Shown: positions 7,801-16,255, numbered from the stretch's first letter. The stretch is 25,189 bases of DNA from CAZHOV01 sp964534315 (GCA_964534315.1 CAZHOV010000080.1:1-25189); one strand, 5' to 3'. Notes: generated from the sequence alone by a model not told the origin. A program made the numbers and translations.

Positions 7801-8998
7801 TAGAATACAGATTAGCCGTAGCAATCACATTTTTACCCTGCTTATGTCCACCTGTAATATTTCCCCATTGAGCTCCGGCTCCATATCCGCAATCACTATT
7901 ATTGGAGTTACCGGCAGAAAAGACATGCAGATAAGTCGGATAATCGTACATCTGCTGATCTACTGTTTGGGTAATTATCGTATAACCATCGTTACAACCG
8001 TCTGAATATGAAGAATTGGTCACTTTTACTCCGGCATTTAAATGCAGGTCAAGGGTCGTATCCAGAAAATTGGCTGTGTAACTTGTTACATACAGGTCGG
8101 TACCTGCGGCCATTCCTTTGTATTCAGGATTCAGGTTTCCGGCTCCTGACATGATACCAGAAACACCGTCGCCGTGCGTTCCTGTCAAGTCGTTTGTAAG
8201 TTGAAAAAGTCTTCCCTGGAAGTCAATGTGTGGACCTACAGTTCCGTCATCCCGGCATTGTACGCCAATGCCTTCACCGGTATATTTTCTACCCGTTGCA
8301 TAGTCGGAATCAATCGCGTTGGCCCGGTGTAAAGAGCGGCCTTCCGTATCTTCTTTTTCGCCTGGAGGCGGGATCAGCGCCATAAATTGAACGAAGGGAA
8401 GTGCTGCCACGGTTTCAATTTGATCTTCAGGAATCAATGCCCTGACGTAATTGGCTTTTTCAGAGGATTGGTATACCTTAATATTCTCCCGGGTGCATTG
8501 ATCGAGTACGTATTGCAGGGGAATATTTTCATAAAATTGGAGGTCGATTCTTACTTTTTTTCCCTTAGTCGCCCAATCTCCAAAAGGGCGTTCGATTAGG
8601 GTGGCATGTATCTTTTCCGATCCGCCAACGGGTACTATAGAGCGAATAGAAAATTGTTGAAGGGTGGACACGGCCAGATTTTTGGGAATGCTTACCAGGT
8701 AAGTGTAATGCGGTAAATACTCCATCAGCTCCATGCCTGTTTGTTCTATTCGTTGACGCTCTGATTGATCAGGTACTTCGTAGAACTGTACCAGCCGATA
8801 GTAATGGCCATTGATGACTTCGGAAGCCTGAATATCAGGATTATTAACAAATTGATCCGCATTTTCAGGCAATACCCGTTTGCCATAGTGGTACAATACT
8901 TCGTAATTTGGTAACTGTTGGGCAAATGAAAAGGAAACGAGGAAGATAAATACCAGCGTTCCTACCGAACGGATGTTCGTGAGTAGTGGTAATTTCAT
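4889..8998 (-). CDS. Secreted S8 subtilisin-like serine protease with PKD domains and T9SS sorting tail
   Basis: The protein has 1369 residues. Residues 1-26 are a Sec signal peptide ending SFSFAQ. A ~200-residue N-terminal region precedes the peptidase S8 domain (~225-515). The triad is readable: Asp250 in RDDG, His275 in GTHGDGVSG and Ser444 in GGTSGAAP, with the oxyanion Asn364 in SAGNSN. The common Met after the active serine motif (GTSMAAP) is Gly here. After it come beta-sandwich modules: an Ig-like module (~640-740), a fibronectin-like module (~740-810), a CARDB-like module (~820-920), a jelly-roll-like region (~950-1115) and two PKD-like domains (~1119-1204 and ~1205-1275, the second with WDFGDGT). 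The type A T9SS sorting domain starts at ~1289 (IQPNPTSG) and ends LVTKKLVIQ. It is probably exported through the type IX system to the cell surface or medium to digest protein. It is transcribed alone. Confidence 0.95.
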   Translation of the reverse strand: MKLPLLTNIRSVGTLVFIFLVSFSFAQQLPNYEVLYHYGKRVLPENADQFVNNPDIQASEVINGHYYRLVQFYEVPDQSERQRIEQTGMELMEYLPHYTYLVSIPKNLAVSTLQQFSIRSIVPVGGSEKIHATLIERPFGDWATKGKKVRIDLQFYENIPLQYVLDQCTRENIKVYQSSEKANYVRALIPEDQIETVAALPFVQFMALIPPPGEKEDTEGRSLHRANAIDSDYATGRKYTGEGIGVQCRDDGTVGPHIDFQGRLFQLTNDLTGTHGDGVSGIMSGAGNLNPEYKGMAAGTDLYVTSYTANFLDTTLDLHLNAGVKVTNSSYSDGCNDGYTIITQTVDQQMYDYPTYLHVFSAGNSNNSDCGYGAGAQWGNITGGHKQGKNVIATANLYSNATLVNSSSRGPAHDGRIKPDIAANGQNQISTDENNTYLSFGGTSGAAPGIAGISAQLMQAYKELNNGEEANAGLIKACLLNTANDLGNEGPDFRYGWGHVNALRAVQVIEQNAFLQDQVGQGNSNTHEIAIPNGTKELRVMVYWTDPAATPFTSKALVNDLNMQVTTPGGDNLLPWVLDPTPAPSSLNAPATNGVDDLNNVEQVLVKDPAEGNYTVNIEGFEVPFGPQEYFVVYEIVTDEITVTYPIGGESLEPFSTERIHWDAFGDDGNFTLEYTIDDGMTWNTITTVSGTTRMYNWGVPSDITGQARIRVTRGNASDESEANFSISYVPANITISQVCPDYVRIVWPPVFEANQYDIYVLGDKYMDSIGTASVPFFDIPVQFPLEDFWFAVRAEGDNGMVSQRSIAINYNDLLLDCQQPFDLALTLVDSPINGEAYISCDTIVTDVVVTITNEGTNAASNFEISYQLSNNTAVLENFTGTLSPGESTQFTFDSKAEISDVLYYDLKAWVNQTTESFTANDTAKINFQGVVFTDPNESLELDYLETFFGSFPPNDMVLINGNADLTWEGRTRVGPQGTNTRVAQVNNNANENIGSEDALMTFPVDLSDATNPYLIFDYSYTYYEGAEPARYDSLLVGLTFDCGLTFEEVLFYDGGASLATVNPGPQFYSPEEAEEWQRIFIPLTDYIGTTPIFQFVNICGNGNTMYLDNIQVVDLAAPQADFNASTTEICEGQNIVFIDNTIGAAESLEWDFGPQTSPSSASGPGPHTVFFLKDGINEVTLTATNIVGSDIAIQQLTINPKPEASFEVIYQGGLTYEFNNTTLYGNTYEWDFGDGTESTEENPTHTYAEEGEYEVRLLVNNDCGIDLEKEDVEAIITSNIDLNEAQTVRIQPNPTSGFFNLIIEGSNVKTEGISIVDIQGKMVNRVTISQIPASEASFQVNASDLPAGLYFVRIATPDGLVTKKLVIQ

Positions 8999-9267
8999 AA
9001 GTAATTGAATGAGTATGGTTAAGTAATAGTAGCTTTGGTCAGAAGGGGAGGGCTAAATTAACAATTTTTATTTGGTTATTGTGAATGAAGCTGAAATGTT
9101 TAGTGGTTAGGCGACAGAATGAGTAATGAAGATTAGGTTTCACCCATTTAGCGGGGATAGGTGGATATTATTTTGGATTTAAAAGCCACCAAAGATTAAA
9201 TTTAGAGCGGATGAGTTAACTGTTTTACCTATTGGTTGTTGAGTCAAAGAACAAGTTAAAAAAGTCT

Positions 9268-9684
9268 ATGAAAAAGTCATTTTTGCTGATTTTAGCGTTT
9301 TGCTTATCTGGTATTGTTTATAGCCAATCTGTAGAAAGGATCACTGCTGAGTTGGAAGGATTCTGGCAAGCTGTTGATGAGGACTCTACCCGCTTACTTC
9401 ACTTCTGGGTCCAAAATGATTTGTTGCGGGCGGATCAGGTGCGAAAAACAACGGAGAAATGCCAGTTTCTGATCAGTAGTTGCCCGCCTTTTGTGGAAAT
9501 TGCTCAAAAAGGAGGTGCGTTAGCCCTAAGCTTAACCAGCGCGACCTATCACTGGGAAGCAAAGGTCTTGAAACTCAATGGTCAAAAAATGATCTTGTCT
9601 GCAAACGGACAGGAGTTGATCTATCAAAAGGTAGACGCTTGTCCGGAATATTCCCTGAAACTAGATCCTACCGTTAAGCCATAA
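9268..9684 (+). CDS. Small secreted protein of unknown function
   Basis: I do not recognise this gene. The frame is open from 9232, but the ATG at 9268 puts a standard signal peptide first: MKKS, a hydrophobic core and cleavage after GIVYSQ. The mature ~118 residues contain a leading helix (SVERITAELEGFWQAV), then alternating short strands with a Cys pair around PP (KCQFLISSCPPF) and a single later Cys (DACPEY). That pattern suggests a small lipocalin-like or beta-sandwich periplasmic protein. Its stop lies 16 bp from the stop of the converging topoisomerase gene. No operon partner is visible. Confidence 0.65.
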   Translation: MKKSFLLILAFCLSGIVYSQSVERITAELEGFWQAVDEDSTRLLHFWVQNDLLRADQVRKTTEKCQFLISSCPPFVEIAQKGGALALSLTSATYHWEAKVLKLNGQKMILSANGQELIYQKVDACPEYSLKLDPTVKP

Positions 9685-9700
9685 GGGGATAAACGTATCA

Positions 9701-12322
9701 TCAGAACAGCGTTGGCTGTCCATCATCTGAATTGTCGAAATCAATGGTATCGCCGGCGGTAAAGGTGTCTTTTTGGTCGGTTGCTTCTGGTTCTTCCGTT
9801 TCTATTTCTTGTACTTTACCTAATTTCTGGTCACTGAGTTTATTCCCTAAAGCTCTCCAGCCTTTGACATCGATAAAATCTGCCAGGCCGATCTCGCCTT
9901 CCATTTTTTGGGATTTCAGCTTGTAGGTATAGGAGATTTTTGGGTTTTCCTTGGTTGAGACAAAGAGGAGTTTGGATTTAGCGTGATCGCTGATAAACTG
10001 GAAGCGTTGGTCGAAGGAAGTCGTTTCGATTTGGAAACGCTTTACGACGGTCCACTCTTTATGTCCATCATAGTAGACGGAGCTAATCACGGTGTCTGGG
10101 TCAAACTTCTCGATGACTTGGAGTTCTTTCGGTTCAAAGCGTTTGTTGAGGTCAAGTTCGAGCTGCTCGTAAGAGCCGTCGTTGTAGATAGCCAGGATCG
10201 TATCGCCCGTATCGAATTCGCCGAGTAAGAGGCCTCTCTCTTCGGTATTGATCTTTCCGCTAACTTCATCCATCCATACGTTGAGGGCGCCCAGTGTGGA
10301 CTGGCCCACTTCTTTCTGGGAAATTTTACGGACCGGATATTTGGTCAGGATATTCCCTTGTGAGTTTCTTCCTTTGATGGCGAGTTCGCCGAAGTCGAAG
10401 TCAAATTTTTTAATTTTAGCTCTACAGCCTTGTGAAAGTTGTACAGTAATAACTTCGGCTTCCCCATTTGGGTTTGCGGTAAAGTAGAGCGTTTTGGAAT
10501 TCTTGCTGCCTTTCGTCAGGTCGTATTCCTTTTCGCGGGTGATGGCTTTGACGTGAAAGCGCTTTGCCCGCGATCGTTTGGATGCGCCGTCGAGGTAGAC
10601 CATGTTGTAGGTGGTCCGGTCATCACCTTTCTTCCAGACATCGACGTGGATGATATCCTTACCGACGAAGACCTTATCCGAGATACGTACTACCTGGAAG
10701 GTACCGTCTCTGCGGAAGACGATCACGTCATCGATGTCGGAGCAATCACAGACGAATTCATCCTTTTTCAAACCAGAACCAATAAAGCCTTCTTTTCGAT
10801 TGACGTATAGTTTGGCATTATTTGCGACCACCTGAGTAGCTTCAATGGTATCAAACCTCATTATTTCGGTTTGACGCTTGATATTTTTGGTGTATTTCTC
10901 CAGGAGATTATTGAAGTAGGCAATAGCATAATCGGTGAGGTGTTCGAGGTTGTATTTCACCTGCTCCAGTTCTCCTTCAATATTGGCGATCAGTTCATCA
11001 GCTTTAAAGGAATTGTATTTAGAGATCCGTTTGATTTTGATCTCCGTCAGTCGCACAATATCTTCTTCTGTAACGGGGCGGTAGATCAGCAGTCGGTCAT
11101 CTTTGGGGCCGGGTTTTTCGTCTTGTGGGCGCACGTACTTTTTCAATTCGCGATCGATTGTTTGTAGCACAGCTTCCCAGGTTTCGCATTCTTCGATTTC
11201 GCGATAGATGCGTTTTTCGATAAATATTTTTTCGAGGCTGGCGAAATGCCATTTTTCTTCCAGTTCCCGTTTTTTGATCTCCAGTTCCTGGCGGAGGAGG
11301 CTCTTTGTATTATTGGTAGAGATTTGGAGGATCTCCTCGACGGTGAGGAAGTGGGGCTTATCTTCTATGATGACACAGGCATTGGGGGAAATAGAAACTT
11401 CGCAGTGGGTAAACGCGTAGAGGGCATCGACGGCGACATCGGGGGAGACGCCGGAAGAGAGATCTATCAAAACTTCTACATCTCTGGCGGTGTTATCGAC
11501 CACCTTTTTTATCTTTATTTTACCTCTGTCATTAGCTTTGAGGATACTATCGATCAGTGAGTTGGTGGTAACACCATAGGGAAGTTCGCGTATAGCCAGG
11601 GTCTTTTTATCGACGATATCGATCTTTGCCCGCACTTTCACTCTCCCGCCACGTTTTCCGCCATTGTAATCAGAGACGTCGATCATCCCTCCTGTTTGGA
11701 AATCCGGATATAAAGTCACTTTTTTTCCTTCCAGCACTTTGATGGAAGCTTTGATCAGTTCTTTGACATTGTGGGGAAGAATTTTGGTAGACAGGCCGAC
11801 GGCAATCCCTTCTACGCCCTGCGCCAGGAGCAGGGGGAATTTCATGGGTAGGTTGATAGGCTCTTGTTTGCGGCCGTCATAGGAAGTCTGCCATTCGGTG
11901 GTTTGTTTGTTGAAAGCAACTTCGAGCGCAAATTTAGTTAGCCGGGCCTCGATATAACGGGGAGCAGCTGCGCTATCGCCGGTTCGTACATCCCCCCAGT
12001 TTCCCTGGCAGTCAATGAGCAGGTCTTTTTGCCCCAGATTGACCAGCGCTTCCCCGATAGCGGCATCGCCATGAGGGTGGTACTGCATTGTCTGACCGAT
12101 CACATTGGCCACTTTATGGAAACGCCCGTCATCCATCTCTTTCATAGCGTATAAAATACGGCGCTGGACAGGCTTTAATCCGTCATTAATAGCAGGCACC
12201 GCTCTTTCCAGAATCACATAGGAGGCGTAATCGAGAAAATAATCCTCGTACATCCCATTCAGGGAAATCACATGCGCTTCTTCGTGGCCGTTGCCGGGTT
12301 GCTGTCCGTTTTTTTGATCCAT
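9701..12322 (-). CDS. parC: DNA topoisomerase IV / gyrase subunit A
   Basis: The protein has 873 residues. It is the DNA-breaking and rejoining subunit of a type IIA topoisomerase, which passes one duplex through another during chromosome segregation or supercoil control. The winged-helix/tower start is visible at residues ~45-130: GLKPVQRRILYAM, YHPHGDAAIGEAL and AAAPRYIEARL, in which Tyr123 is the residue that attaches to DNA. A long coiled-coil segment lies at ~330-480. Beta-pinwheel blades occupy ~520-820, and an acidic tail ends GQPTLF. The sequence is of the Bacteroidota gyrase/topoisomerase-IV-A type rather than classic GyrA, and no GyrA-box (QRRGGKG) is seen. The partner ATPase gene, parE, commonly sits just upstream in this phylum, but here the upstream neighbour is a divergent sigma-factor gene. 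The parC symbol is therefore probable, not proven. Confidence 0.9.
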   Translation of the reverse strand: MDQKNGQQPGNGHEEAHVISLNGMYEDYFLDYASYVILERAVPAINDGLKPVQRRILYAMKEMDDGRFHKVANVIGQTMQYHPHGDAAIGEALVNLGQKDLLIDCQGNWGDVRTGDSAAAPRYIEARLTKFALEVAFNKQTTEWQTSYDGRKQEPINLPMKFPLLLAQGVEGIAVGLSTKILPHNVKELIKASIKVLEGKKVTLYPDFQTGGMIDVSDYNGGKRGGRVKVRAKIDIVDKKTLAIRELPYGVTTNSLIDSILKANDRGKIKIKKVVDNTARDVEVLIDLSSGVSPDVAVDALYAFTHCEVSISPNACVIIEDKPHFLTVEEILQISTNNTKSLLRQELEIKKRELEEKWHFASLEKIFIEKRIYREIEECETWEAVLQTIDRELKKYVRPQDEKPGPKDDRLLIYRPVTEEDIVRLTEIKIKRISKYNSFKADELIANIEGELEQVKYNLEHLTDYAIAYFNNLLEKYTKNIKRQTEIMRFDTIEATQVVANNAKLYVNRKEGFIGSGLKKDEFVCDCSDIDDVIVFRRDGTFQVVRISDKVFVGKDIIHVDVWKKGDDRTTYNMVYLDGASKRSRAKRFHVKAITREKEYDLTKGSKNSKTLYFTANPNGEAEVITVQLSQGCRAKIKKFDFDFGELAIKGRNSQGNILTKYPVRKISQKEVGQSTLGALNVWMDEVSGKINTEERGLLLGEFDTGDTILAIYNDGSYEQLELDLNKRFEPKELQVIEKFDPDTVISSVYYDGHKEWTVVKRFQIETTSFDQRFQFISDHAKSKLLFVSTKENPKISYTYKLKSQKMEGEIGLADFIDVKGWRALGNKLSDQKLGKVQEIETEEPEATDQKDTFTAGDTIDFDNSDDGQPTLF

Positions 12323-12355
12323 CTGGTGCTTACTTTGTTAATTTTAGACCGAAGA

Positions 12356-12363
12356 CAAATATA
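12356..12363 (-). promoter_or_regulatory. Candidate -7 box for parC
   Basis: On the minus strand the sequence reads TATATTTG, an exact match to the Bacteroidota TAnnTTTG -7 consensus, 33 bases before the parC ATG. I found no TTTG at the expected -33 spacing, so this is a half-supported promoter. Confidence 0.35.
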
Positions 12364-12519
12364 AAACAAATTATTTTAAAATAGAAAGATTTGTTTAAAA
12401 TGCATCCAAAAGCAGCAATTTTTAACCTTAATCGTTAGGATATATAAGATCAGGCTATTTTTATCGTTTTGAGAATGTTTGATGGTTTCCAATTTTTATT
12501 TAACTTGAACTCCTCATTC

Positions 12520-13065
12520 ATGGATATTGCCTTGACACTACTACACAAAGAAAAAGACTTTATCAAAGCCTGTGTTAAAAAGGAACGATGGGCCCAGAAA
12601 AAGCTATATGAGGATCACTATAGCAAGATGATGGGCGTTTGTCTGCGATATGCCAAAAATAAAAATGATGCACTTGATATTCTTCATGAGGGGTTTTTAA
12701 AAGTGTTTAAAAATATCGCTAAGTATTCTCCGGGTACTTCTCTTTCCGCCTGGATCAGGCGCATCATGGTAAATACATGTATTGATTATTATCGAAAAGA
12801 AATCAGGAGGAGAACAGAAGATATTGAGCAGGCTTTTCAGTTGAGTTCAAACGATGCGGATGCCATCAGTCAATGTTCTGAAAAAGAGATACTGGCGGCG
12901 ATCCAAACGCTTTCCCCTGCGTACAGAGCTGTTTTTAATCTATATGTAATTGAAGGATTCTCGCATAAAGAGATAGCTGAAAAACTGGGAGTTACGGAAA
13001 GTACTTCCCGCTCAAATCTGGTTAAAGCTCGAAACCGCCTGAAAGAAATTTTACTTGCAAAATAA
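12520..13065 (+). CDS. RNA polymerase sigma factor, ECF-type sigma-70 family
   Basis: The frame opens at 12469, but the ATG at 12520 (MDIALTLLHKEKDF) gives the usual ECF length, 181 residues. Region 2 lies at ~20-90, with the hallmark YAKNKNDALDILHEGFLKVF and the promoter-melting WIRRIMVN segment. Region 4 lies at ~120-178, with LSPAYRAVFNLYVIEGFSHKEIAEKLG as the helix-turn-helix. There is no region 1.1 or region 3, so it directs polymerase to a restricted regulon. The following gene starts 9 bp after the stop, so the two are co-transcribed. The position and cytoplasmic domain of that partner suggest it holds this sigma factor inactive. That link is inference, and the regulon is unknown. Confidence 0.92.
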   Translation: MDIALTLLHKEKDFIKACVKKERWAQKKLYEDHYSKMMGVCLRYAKNKNDALDILHEGFLKVFKNIAKYSPGTSLSAWIRRIMVNTCIDYYRKEIRRRTEDIEQAFQLSSNDADAISQCSEKEILAAIQTLSPAYRAVFNLYVIEGFSHKEIAEKLGVTESTSRSNLVKARNRLKEILLAK

Positions 13066-13074
13066 AAAGATAGC

Positions 13075-14652
13075 ATGGATAAAAACTACTTCGACAAATT
13101 AATTAAGGATAAACTGGAACACCTGGAAGCGGGTTTTTCTCCCTCCGACTGGGAGGCCTTTGAGGATATGCTCGACCAAAATGCCGGTGACCTTCCTGAA
13201 AAAACCGTCGAAGAAGTTGAGGCGTCTCTTATCGCGAAGCTGGACCGAATCGAAGTTCCCTACAACGAAGCGCATTGGACGCTGATGGAGGAGCAACTGA
13301 ATAGCCAATCGGCTTCCGCTAATCAAACAATCCGCTTCAAACTCGCCGAGCTTTCTCTATTATTACTACTATTGCTGACCTTTTATCAATATCTGCCGGT
13401 TTCTCAACAACCGCTAACTAATCCGGATACGGCAAAAACGCAAGTTGAGCAGAGTGTCGCCTCCGCTACTGCTGAGTCCACTGAACGGGATTTAAATAGT
13501 GAAAATATTCCCGGTACAGAACCTCAAGAGCCCCGCGCCGTAACTTCTTCTGCATCGACTAAGGAAACCCCCTCCGGAAATGAACCTAAGGTTGAAAAGC
13601 AAGCTATCCAATCCCCTTCATCTGCCCAGGTGCCGCCGACCTCTTCCAAAAGCAATTCTCAACCGACTGCTCAGGAACCTGATCAAGCAGCAGTGGTGTT
13701 GGCTGAGGAAATCGGATTAGATGAAACTGTCGCAGAGGGATCAGAACTTAATAAAACCAATGGTAAAACTTCCGAAAGCCTTTCACCGCAGGATGAAAAA
13801 GAAGCCGCCTCTACTTTAGACCTACTTATGGAGCAGTTGCCGGTAATTACCCCCTCGCTTTCAGAGAAAGAACCTAGTAAAGAACTAAACACTCCGGAAA
13901 TTGCAGCAATTATTCCGCCTGCCACCCGGCTTTATCTCGGAATGTTTGGCGCTGCTGATATTAATTATATTATGACCCCCTACAATCCAGATTTTCAGGA
14001 TGATGCCTATGCCCAGGCGGCAATGGGATATAGCGGTGGGGTAAGTCTTTCAGCTTCTCTCAAAAACCGGCTTGGAGTAGAATTGGCACTACTATACAGT
14101 TCTAAAACCTATCTTCCAAAACCTAGAGTAGAGATCTTCGATGGTAGTTTGTCGGGAGGTGGCTATTTTACAGATCGGCTCCTTGGGGTCCAGCACGATA
14201 TGATTGTGGTTCCTTTGCATGTCCGCTACGATTTTGTAAAAAAGGGAAAATTTAAAGCTTATGGACTTGCTGGTGGTTCCATGCACTTGGTTACCCAATC
14301 TTACTACGATATTCAGACAACTTTTGAACCTACCCAAGAGAGTAATAATTTCTTTCCGATGCCTATACCGGGCGGGGGGAATCTTCCTCCTTCGCTTCCT
14401 TCTCCGGAAAAAGAATCGACCATCAGTCAAAGTATTTCTTCCGATGGGTTTTTTAATGGGGGGACTTTTTCAAAAAATACTTATTACACCCTTAATGCAG
14501 GTTTAGGAATAGAATATAGCATTAAAGAAAACTATAATTTATTCCTACAACCCACCTACTTCCACAGCCTTTCTTCTGAAGAGTTAGGACCTAACAGCGA
14601 CCGCATTAATAACTTCTCTATCTGGTTTGGAGCAAGAGTGCAGATCAGATAA
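13075..14652 (+). CDS. Membrane-spanning regulator fused to an outer-membrane beta-barrel (putative anti-sigma)
   Basis: The protein has 525 residues and an unusual order of parts. Residues 1-85 are acidic, helical and without a signal peptide. They contain two similar ~25-residue segments (11-35 and 53-77) centred on Trp26 (DWEAFEDML) and Trp68 (HWTLMEEQL). Residues ~90-107 form one transmembrane helix (a run of Leu). Residues ~108-283 are a Ser/Thr/Pro/Glu/Gln-rich linker with no predicted fold. Residues ~286-525 look like an outer-membrane beta-barrel of the PorT/porin-like type, with alternating strands such as RLYLGMFGAADINYI, GVELALLYSS and FSIWFGARVQIR. The gene follows a sigma-factor gene by 9 bp. 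I infer that the N-terminus binds the sigma factor in the cytoplasm while the barrel sits in, or contacts, the outer membrane. No catalytic residue is seen. Confidence 0.8.
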   Translation: MDKNYFDKLIKDKLEHLEAGFSPSDWEAFEDMLDQNAGDLPEKTVEEVEASLIAKLDRIEVPYNEAHWTLMEEQLNSQSASANQTIRFKLAELSLLLLLLLTFYQYLPVSQQPLTNPDTAKTQVEQSVASATAESTERDLNSENIPGTEPQEPRAVTSSASTKETPSGNEPKVEKQAIQSPSSAQVPPTSSKSNSQPTAQEPDQAAVVLAEEIGLDETVAEGSELNKTNGKTSESLSPQDEKEAASTLDLLMEQLPVITPSLSEKEPSKELNTPEIAAIIPPATRLYLGMFGAADINYIMTPYNPDFQDDAYAQAAMGYSGGVSLSASLKNRLGVELALLYSSKTYLPKPRVEIFDGSLSGGGYFTDRLLGVQHDMIVVPLHVRYDFVKKGKFKAYGLAGGSMHLVTQSYYDIQTTFEPTQESNNFFPMPIPGGGNLPPSLPSPEKESTISQSISSDGFFNGGTFSKNTYYTLNAGLGIEYSIKENYNLFLQPTYFHSLSSEELGPNSDRINNFSIWFGARVQIR

Positions 14653-14653
14653 T

Positions 14654-15454
14654 CTAAAGGATTAGCTTTTTCAGTAAAGCAGTCAATTTTTCATCTACCA
14701 ACCGGTGTCCTTCTTCAATTTCAAAGAGTTGCGCTTTGGGTACTTTTTCTACAATACCTTTTCCTACGTTTACCGGAATGACTTCATCTCTTGTCCCGAA
14801 AAATAAGAAAACGGGGTAGCTTCCGCTGTTCATTAATTGAAAAGTCTTTTTTTTCCTGACTTTAAAGGCATCTATGGAGAGCCAGACACAAAAAATGCGA
14901 TCTCTTCGTTCCTTGGTATTGACATGGTTGATGATAAAATCGCGTATAAACCGGCTGATAATCCGGCCTTTGAACAATAGTTCTACAAGTTTCATGAGCC
15001 ATGCTGGTTTTTCCAATATCCAGAAAATAAAGCGTCTGAAAAAACGGGGTGTCGTTTCCATATTAAACATCCACTTGGTATCAAAACCATCAGGAGCAAT
15101 TAGGAAGAGGTAATCCAGCCGCTCCTGGAAATGCTCCAATAGCGAGAGGGCAATGCGTCCGCCAAAACTAAACCCCATAAAGCTGAGGCGATGGGCCTGG
15201 TATCTAAGACAAAATTGCTCTACAATATTAATCAGATCATATTTCGTAAATAGTTGTTTCTCCCATAGGGTATCGCCGTGGTAGGGTAGATCAAAAGCGA
15301 CAACCGTGAAGCGGTTGCCTAGAGCGGGTGCTAAAACAGTGAAGAGGTTGGCCCGGTCTGCGAACCCGTGGAAGGCAATGAGCAGATGGCTCCCTTCCCC
15401 AAAAGAAAGATAGTTGATGGTAGAATTTTGATATGTTAGCGTTTCTTTTAACAT
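14654..15454 (-). CDS. Alpha/beta-hydrolase fold protein
   Basis: The protein has 266 residues, which fits the family. The nucleophile elbow is GFSFG with Ser96, the acid is Asp223 in GTRDEVIP, and the base is His250 in EEGHRLVD, so the triad is complete. The oxyanion segment is HGFADRAN at ~29-36. Residues ~130-200 form a helical cap rich in aromatic and basic residues. No signal peptide is present, so it is cytoplasmic. Such enzymes hydrolyse esters, thioesters or C-C bonds, and the substrate cannot be read here. The stop codon is 1 bp from that of the converging barrel gene. The start is 30 bp from the divergent DUF547 gene, so the two share a very short promoter region. Confidence 0.88.
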   Translation of the reverse strand: MLKETLTYQNSTINYLSFGEGSHLLIAFHGFADRANLFTVLAPALGNRFTVVAFDLPYHGDTLWEKQLFTKYDLINIVEQFCLRYQAHRLSFMGFSFGGRIALSLLEHFQERLDYLFLIAPDGFDTKWMFNMETTPRFFRRFIFWILEKPAWLMKLVELLFKGRIISRFIRDFIINHVNTKERRDRIFCVWLSIDAFKVRKKKTFQLMNSGSYPVFLFFGTRDEVIPVNVGKGIVEKVPKAQLFEIEEGHRLVDEKLTALLKKLIL

Positions 15455-15484
15455 TCGTATTTCAAAACATATTTATACGTTATA

Positions 15485-16255
15485 ATGAGATACTGGACAT
15501 TTCTACTTATGGGTATTTTACTTTCTTCAGCAGGTTGCAAAGTAAAGAAATATTCCTCCAATTCGTTTCCTATTGAGCATGCCATTTGGGATCAATTGGT
15601 GAAAAAACATGTAACAGAAGAGGGCTGGGTCGACTATCCGGGGTTTATCAGAGACAGTAGTGAATTGAATGAATATCTGCAACTTCTGGAAAGTAATCAT
15701 CCCAATGATCATAACTGGGGCAGGGAGGAGCGGTTAGCTTATTGGATCAATGCTTACAATGCGTTTACCGTAAAACTAATTGTGGATCATTATCCGGTAG
15801 AAAGTATCAAGGATATCAGGCGAGGTATCCCTTTTATCAATACTGTTTGGGATATAAAATTTATAGAGATTGAGGAGATGGTTTACGATTTGAATAACAT
15901 TGAACACGGCATTATTCGTGAGCGGTTTGAAGAACCCCGGATTCATTTTGCGGTGAATTGCGCCTCAGTTTCTTGCCCGCGTCTCCGAAACGAAGCTTAT
16001 ACAGCCGAAAAATTGGATGCCCAGCTGACCGACCAGGCTTATTATTTCCTTTCGAATCCGATAAAAAATAAGATCAGTCCCGGTGAGGTAGCGCTTTCCA
16101 AGCTTTTTTTCTGGTATAAGGGAGACTTTACGAAAGAAGGGTCTGTTTTGGAGTTTGTTGATCGATATACGGAAGTGCAAATTTCAGCCAATGCTAAAAA
16201 GTCTAACTTACCTTATAACTGGCAGTTGAACGAATTGAAGAATCTGCCAGAATAG
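15485..16255 (+). CDS. DUF547 family lipoprotein
   Basis: The protein has 256 residues. The signal ends in SAGC with lipidated Cys18, so it is a lipoprotein. The DUF547 domain covers ~35-235 and has the family's recognisable blocks: RLAYWINAYNAFTVKLI (~83-99), a segment before EHGII (~140-144), and HFAVNCASVSCPRL (~154-167), whose conserved His and two Cys could be functional. The family is widespread in Bacteroidota and Gammaproteobacteria and also occurs in plants; its biochemical activity is not established to my knowledge. It is divergent from the hydrolase gene and converges on the small lipoprotein gene 20 bp away. The ATG at 15485 fits the signal peptide. Confidence 0.88.
   Translation: MRYWTFLLMGILLSSAGCKVKKYSSNSFPIEHAIWDQLVKKHVTEEGWVDYPGFIRDSSELNEYLQLLESNHPNDHNWGREERLAYWINAYNAFTVKLIVDHYPVESIKDIRRGIPFINTVWDIKFIEIEEMVYDLNNIEHGIIRERFEEPRIHFAVNCASVSCPRLRNEAYTAEKLDAQLTDQAYYFLSNPIKNKISPGEVALSKLFFWYKGDFTKEGSVLEFVDRYTEVQISANAKKSNLPYNWQLNELKNLPE

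Noticed and set aside
12060..12085. Ala at the quinolone-resistance Ser position of the topoisomerase A subunit (DAAIGE)
   Set aside because: As I recall, Bacteroidota proteins of this type commonly have Ala there (DASIGD), so it is not evidence of acquired resistance.
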